Source: Burkholderiales bacterium (GTDB lineage Bacteria > Pseudomonadota > Gammaproteobacteria > Burkholderiales > Usitatibacteraceae). From it: DNA of 18,900 nucleotides. Shown here one piece after another: positions 15,723 to 18,900 of this stretch (within the stretch, counting starts at the first letter, position 1; each line of letters begins with the position of its first letter). The DNA is taken from contig JANXWW010000182.1 of assembly GCA_025350945.1 (NCBI GenBank), positions 1 through 18,900 on the forward strand, given 5' to 3'. Below the pieces are notes generated by a model. That model made no database searches, was not told where the DNA came from, and worked only from the letters and a program-made list of their open reading frames with translations. Position numbers and translations under genes: made by a program.

Positions 15723-16301
15723 TCACCGTCCCGGCACTTTATCAACATAGTCAAATACCTTCACCACTCGCGTCACGCCGCTGGTGCTACGCGCAATTTC
15801 AGCGGCTGCGTCGGCCTCATCGCGCGTCAAAATCCCCATCAAGTAAACCACGCCGCTTTCGGTAACGACCTTCACATGGCTGGGTGAAACTTTGCCGTTG
15901 TTGATTAAGCGGGCCTTTACACTGGTGGTGATGAGGCTGTCACTGCTACGTGAGGCGAGTGAAGAATTGCCGCCTACAGTAATTTCGTTCGTCACGTTTT
16001 TTACGCCTGGATTGCTGCGTGCAGCGCCCTCAATCCCTTTCCTGGCTTCTTCGGTGGGTGCCTGGCCGGTGAGCAGCACGGAAAGGTTATAGCTGGTCGC
16101 GTTAATGTGCGCGTCCTTGAAGCCTTCAATCACTTCCACGCGGATTTTCCATTCGGTGTTTTCATCTTCAATGTAGAAACCCGGTGAGCGGCGATCAGTC
16201 AGCACCACTGCCGTGGCACCCACACCCATGGCAGCGAGCGGGAAGCAGCCTTGCAGCAGGGCGGAACTTGCAATCAATAACATCAGAATAATCAAGCGCA
16301 T
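15723..16301 (-). CDS. dolP: Dual BON-domain outer-membrane lipoprotein (DolP/YraP)
   Basis: A 192-residue lipoprotein with lipobox LLQGC (Cys19). Two BON domains follow, about residues 42-110 (IRVEVIEGFKD to VTNEITVG) and 118-188 (SDSLITTSVKARLINN to VFDYVDKV), as in E. coli DolP, which binds anionic phospholipid at the division site and supports outer-membrane integrity. Placement after gmhA/diaA in the lpoA-yraN string is the same as in E. coli, which supports orthology. Its ATG shares one base with the gmhA stop (TAATG), and GGAGA (16308-16312, minus strand) gives a good ribosome site. In E. coli this gene is a sigma-E target; no such promoter was identified here. Confidence 0.93.
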   Translation of the reverse strand: MRLIILMLLIASSALLQGCFPLAAMGVGATAVVLTDRRSPGFYIEDENTEWKIRVEVIEGFKDAHINATSYNLSVLLTGQAPTEEARKGIEGAARSNPGVKNVTNEITVGGNSSLASRSSDSLITTSVKARLINNGKVSPSHVKVVTESGVVYLMGILTRDEADAAAEIARSTSGVTRVVKVFDYVDKVPGR

Positions 16302-16891
16302 TATTTTTCTCCAAATAAAATTGTGTCAACCGCATCGCATAAACAATGAATCACCAGAATGTGTACTTCCTGAATACGCAGCGTACGATCATTGGGCACG
16401 CAAATATGAATATCGCCGGGTTTCAATAGCTGATTTAATTTGCCGCCATCGCGCCCCGACATGGCAACGATTTTGATATTTTTTGCGTGTGCAGCTTCGA
16501 TTGCTCGCAGAACATTTTTTGAGTTTCCACTGGTGGTAATGGCAAACAAAATATCGTCTGGTTTTCCCAACGCGCGAACTTGTTTTGAGAAAATTTCCTC
16601 ATACGAATAATCGTTGGCAATTGAGGTCAATGTTGAAGTGTCGGTGGTCAGCGACATGGCGGCTAATTCGCCGCGCTCCATTTCCAGCCGATTCAAAAAC
16701 TCTGCGGCGAAATGCTGGCTGTCGGCGGCCGAACCACCATTGCCGCAGGCGAGAATTTTATTGCCCGAACGCATGGCGTCCGCCATCGCGTGCGATGCCG
16801 CCACAATGTGTGGACGCAGTTGATCCATCGAGCGAAGTTTTAGCTCAGCACTGTCCTTGAAATGTTGGGTAATGCGCGATTCAATATTCAT
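16301..16891 (-). CDS. gmhA: Phosphoheptose isomerase (GmhA), at the diaA position
   Basis: A 196-residue SIS-domain protein that converts sedoheptulose 7-phosphate to D-glycero-D-manno-heptose 7-phosphate for LPS. SIS features are CGNGGSAADSQHFAAE, TTSGNSKNV and RIQEVHILVIH. The GmhA active-site residues are present: His and Glu in QHFAAEF, Asp in SIAND, Gln and His in RIQEVHILVIH. In E. coli DiaA, which occupies this locus, the Glu and the last His are replaced, so this protein looks like a real isomerase. A second role in DnaA binding cannot be excluded. I chose the ATG at 16891 because homologs begin near MNxxxRIxxHF; an ATG at 16921 would overlap yraN. No ribosome site is evident, suggesting coupling to yraN. 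Confidence 0.9.
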   Translation of the reverse strand: MNIESRITQHFKDSAELKLRSMDQLRPHIVAASHAMADAMRSGNKILACGNGGSAADSQHFAAEFLNRLEMERGELAAMSLTTDTSTLTSIANDYSYEEIFSKQVRALGKPDDILFAITTSGNSKNVLRAIEAAHAKNIKIVAMSGRDGGKLNQLLKPGDIHICVPNDRTLRIQEVHILVIHCLCDAVDTILFGEK

Positions 16892-16904
16892 GGTTTTATT
16901 TTCG

Positions 16905-17261
16905 TTAAGTTCCAAATGCATCTTTAAGCCACTCAATCTTGGTGCCCATTATCAGCACTGCATCAAAACGACAAGGTGGCGGGTTGCGTAGCGCCGCAAT
17001 ATATTGCTGCGCCGCCGCCGCGATACGGCGCTGCTTATGGGTGCCAATGCTCGCGGCAGCACCACCAAAATCATCGTTCTTGCGCAGGCGCACTTCAATA
17101 AAAACCAGTGCATCACCATCACGCATGATGAGATCAATTTCACCAAAACGCGTTCTGTAATTGCGCTCAACCAGACTAAGACCGTGCGTAATCAAATATC
17201 GTTCCGCCGCGCGCTCAGCATCATCGCCAAGCTGCTTTTTGCTGAATAGCTTGGCGAGCAT
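16905..17261 (-). CDS. yraN: YraN/UPF0102 family nuclease-like protein
   Basis: A 118-residue UPF0102 protein with the PD-(D/E)xK-like core: G-E-I-D-L (residues 40-44, Asp43), FIEVR (54-58, Glu56) and a conserved KQRRI helix (76-80), with an N-terminal GDDAERAAERYL helix. Most relatives have Lys or Arg at the end of the FIEV motif, so Arg58 is normal. The fold is that of Holliday-junction-resolvase-like nucleases, but the cellular job is unsettled. It starts 12 bases after the lpoA stop and ends 13 bases before gmhA, within the lpoA-yraN-gmhA-dolP unit. Confidence 0.93.
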   Translation of the reverse strand: MLAKLFSKKQLGDDAERAAERYLITHGLSLVERNYRTRFGEIDLIMRDGDALVFIEVRLRKNDDFGGAAASIGTHKQRRIAAAAQQYIAALRNPPPCRFDAVLIMGTKIEWLKDAFGT

Positions 17262-17273
17262 TATTCTGCCCAG

Positions 17274-18476
17274 CTACTCGGCACTACGGGTGAGCACGAT
17301 TTGCCCGTCGCGTATTTCAACAGTCGACAGCGCACGAGTGAATTGTCCACCATCCAGCGTCAAACGGCCCGTCACGCCATCGAGTGGCGGAATATTGCGC
17401 AGCGTACTTTGGGAATTCACTGATTTTAAAATCACCTGCGTCAAGCGCCACGCATCAATGCCCAGCGCATACAAGCGCTCGTAGTCAATTGGCATCGATT
17501 CCACGGGGCGACTATAGGCCATCACCGCAGGATGGTCTTTCTCCACGAACCACGGCATCTCCAGAAATCGCACGCCTTCCAAGTCGATATTGGCGACATT
17601 TCCGGCGCGCGCATCCAGCGCATGTGAGGTCGCAAATACCGGCACGCCAGTCGGCAAATAAGGGCGCGCAAACCGCGCCGCACGTGGATCGCCCGCAATG
17701 AAAACAACATCCGGCAAAGCGCGATCCAGTGGGGATTTGATGCGTTGGCCATCATTGGTATCGTTATTAAAAGTCACTTTTGCCACGACTTCGCCACCCA
17801 GACGCTGCCATTCTTTTTCAAAGCTATCCTGCATCCGTTTCGCAAGCGCCGTAGCACTTGTGACCATCGCCACCCGTTTAAATCCATCCTGCGATGCCGC
17901 ACGCGCCACCAGTCGCGCTTCCCAATCGAGATTGAGTGAGGTGTAAAAAAAACTGTCTGGCACACTTGCTTCTGGCGCATTGAGTGCGAGTGATGGAATG
18001 TTGCCCGACTCGCGCGCCAGCACATTCGCGCCATCACGTGTCACGCCGCCTACGATCGCCATCGCGCCTTCTGCCGCAGCTTTGCGATACAGCAAGGCGA
18101 GTGTCGCGGCTTCATCATCGGCGGCATAGATTCGATACGGCGTGGCGGCCTTACCATCGGCAGTGGCACCAGCAATAAAACCCTGCTTGACTGCATCGGC
18201 GACTTTGCCAAATGTTTTGGAATTCAGCGGCACAATCAGCGCAATATGGGGAACAATTTTTTCTACGGGTGCGTTTACTGGCAACTCTGATTCCAATGGC
18301 GCTTTTTGTGCAGGAGCGGGCTGTGGCGCAGTTTGCGCGACAATGACGGGAGTTTGTGGCTGAGGCTGACGCGAGGCCGTCGATGGAAGTGGTGCCAATG
18401 GGGCAACGTTAGCGCAGCCCCCCAATATCGACATCATGCAGGCGGCGGTGAGTGCAAAACGAATAGTAGTGCGCAT
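17274..18476 (-). CDS. lpoA: LpoA-like penicillin-binding-protein activator lipoprotein
   Basis: A 400-residue lipoprotein with lipobox LGGC (Cys21), a Pro/Gln/Ala-rich linker to about residue 70, and then a periplasmic-binding-protein type I fold: HIALIVPLNSKTFGKVADAVKQGF, AMAIVGGVTRDGANVLA and VVFIAGDPRAARFARPYLP. In E. coli LpoA this domain, after an N-terminal TPR domain, stimulates PBP1A from the outer membrane. The TPR part is missing here, giving the short form usual in betaproteobacteria, so PBP1A activation is likely but not certain. I start it at the ATG at 18476, which gives a normal lipoprotein signal; an ATG at 18560 would add 28 residues before the signal and overlap rsmI. No ribosome site is evident. 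First gene of the minus-strand unit. Confidence 0.9.
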   Translation of the reverse strand: MRTTIRFALTAACMMSILGGCANVAPLAPLPSTASRQPQPQTPVIVAQTAPQPAPAQKAPLESELPVNAPVEKIVPHIALIVPLNSKTFGKVADAVKQGFIAGATADGKAATPYRIYAADDEAATLALLYRKAAAEGAMAIVGGVTRDGANVLARESGNIPSLALNAPEASVPDSFFYTSLNLDWEARLVARAASQDGFKRVAMVTSATALAKRMQDSFEKEWQRLGGEVVAKVTFNNDTNDGQRIKSPLDRALPDVVFIAGDPRAARFARPYLPTGVPVFATSHALDARAGNVANIDLEGVRFLEMPWFVEKDHPAVMAYSRPVESMPIDYERLYALGIDAWRLTQVILKSVNSQSTLRNIPPLDGVTGRLTLDGGQFTRALSTVEIRDGQIVLTRSAE

Positions 18477-18482
18477 AAAAAT

Positions 18483-18487
18483 AGGGA
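18483..18487 (+). promoter_or_regulatory. Ribosome binding site setting the TTG start of rsmI
   Basis: AGGGA lies six bases before the TTG at 18494. An in-frame stop at 18482-18484 rules out any earlier start, and the next in-frame candidate (GTG at 18551) has no ribosome site and would cut into the first conserved strand. Confidence 0.75.
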
Positions 18488-18493
18488 AATACC

Positions 18494-18900
18494 TTGACTG
18501 AAAAAATAGGAAATAAATTACCGCATCCATTACCAACAGCATTATATGTGGTCGCCACACCCATCGGTAATTTGGGCGACATCACGCAACGCGCGCTCGA
18601 TACCTTGCGTGAGGTAAATATCATTGCCGCCGAGGACACACGAATGACGAAATCACTGCTGAGTCATTTCGGTATTTCGCAACGGCTGATTGCGGTACAC
18701 GATCATAACGAGCGCAACGCCGCTGATGGCATTGTTAAATTGCTGGGTGAAGGCCTGGCAGTCGCGCTCGTTACTGATGCCGGTACGCCCGCCGTGAGTG
18801 ATCCTGGCGCGCGTGTCGTTGCGGCGGTGCAAGCCGCTGGATTTGTGGTGGTGCCGATTCCCGGCGCGAGTGCATTAGTGGCGGCACTTTCTGCAAGCGG
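18494..18900 (+). CDS. rsmI: 16S rRNA (cytidine1402-2'-O)-methyltransferase, 3' end outside window
   Basis: Start of RsmI, the tetrapyrrole-methylase-fold enzyme that 2'-O-methylates C1402 of 16S rRNA. The first 135 codons are visible, about half the usual length. Signatures in order: YVVATPIGNLGDIT, IIAAEDTR, SLLSHFGI, VALVTDAGTPAVSDPGARVV and PIPGASALVAALSASG. The start is a TTG, supported by AGGGA six bases upstream. It is divergent from lpoA with only 17 bases between the two start codons, the same arrangement as yraL/yraM in E. coli. Confidence 0.93.
   Translation, partial: MTEKIGNKLPHPLPTALYVVATPIGNLGDITQRALDTLREVNIIAAEDTRMTKSLLSHFGISQRLIAVHDHNERNAADGIVKLLGEGLAVALVTDAGTPAVSDPGARVVAAVQAAGFVVVPIPGASALVAALSAS

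Overview
The window looks like a chromosomal segment of a Gram-negative betaproteobacterium, most likely Burkholderiales and possibly Oxalobacteraceae-like. The reasons are the birA-coaX-SPOR gene string, the stand-alone RfaE domain II next to a GlcD-type flavoprotein, and the lpoA-yraN-gmhA-dolP string divergent from rsmI. No tRNA, rRNA, insertion sequence, prophage or CRISPR was found.

Layout: (1) Bases 1-2344, plus strand: birA (5' end outside the window), coaX and a membrane-anchored SPOR protein, tightly packed. (2) 2358-4255, minus strand: a D-2-hydroxyacid dehydrogenase-type flavoprotein and the ADP-heptose enzyme RfaE2. (3) 4516-7205, plus strand: an exported protein with an LprI-like (DUF1311) domain, then a four-part murein hydrolase (LysM, goose-type lysozyme, PG-binding, C39-like protease), closed by a clear terminator. 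(4) 7342-8244, minus strand: a ferritin-like diiron protein resembling acyl-ACP desaturases. (5) 8245-8591: a divergent control region with two sets of three 11-bp direct repeats and a separate palindrome. (6) 8592-15718, plus strand: an eight-gene lipid-modification operon encoding a FAD oxidoreductase, DUF1365, a cyclopropane-synthase-like methyltransferase, a chalcone-isomerase-like protein, an MFS carrier, a DUF3833 lipoprotein, an SDR and an NTF2/SnoaL-like protein. (7) 15723-18476, minus strand: dolP, gmhA, yraN and lpoA (listed in increasing coordinate). (8) 18494-18900, plus strand: the start of rsmI, which runs off the window.

Regions 1, 2, 7 and 8 are housekeeping. birA and coaX serve cofactor metabolism, rfaE2 and gmhA serve LPS heptose synthesis, and lpoA and dolP serve envelope growth and integrity.

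The most interesting part is 7342-15718. Its gene set (FAD oxidoreductase, DUF1365, GPH-type MFS, DUF3833, SDR) matches what I recall of the singlet-oxygen (RpoE/ChrR) operon of Rhodobacter sphaeroides linked to furan fatty acid synthesis. Here a methyltransferase, a chalcone-isomerase-like protein and a divergent diiron protein are added. The methyltransferase differs from E. coli Cfa at two of the bicarbonate-site residues. The 11-bp repeat geometry is what light-responsive MerR-type repressors (CarH/LitR) bind, so light or singlet-oxygen control of acyl-chain modification is a reasonable hypothesis. A second point of interest is the side-by-side placement of a lysozyme-inhibitor-like protein and a lysozyme-containing hydrolase.
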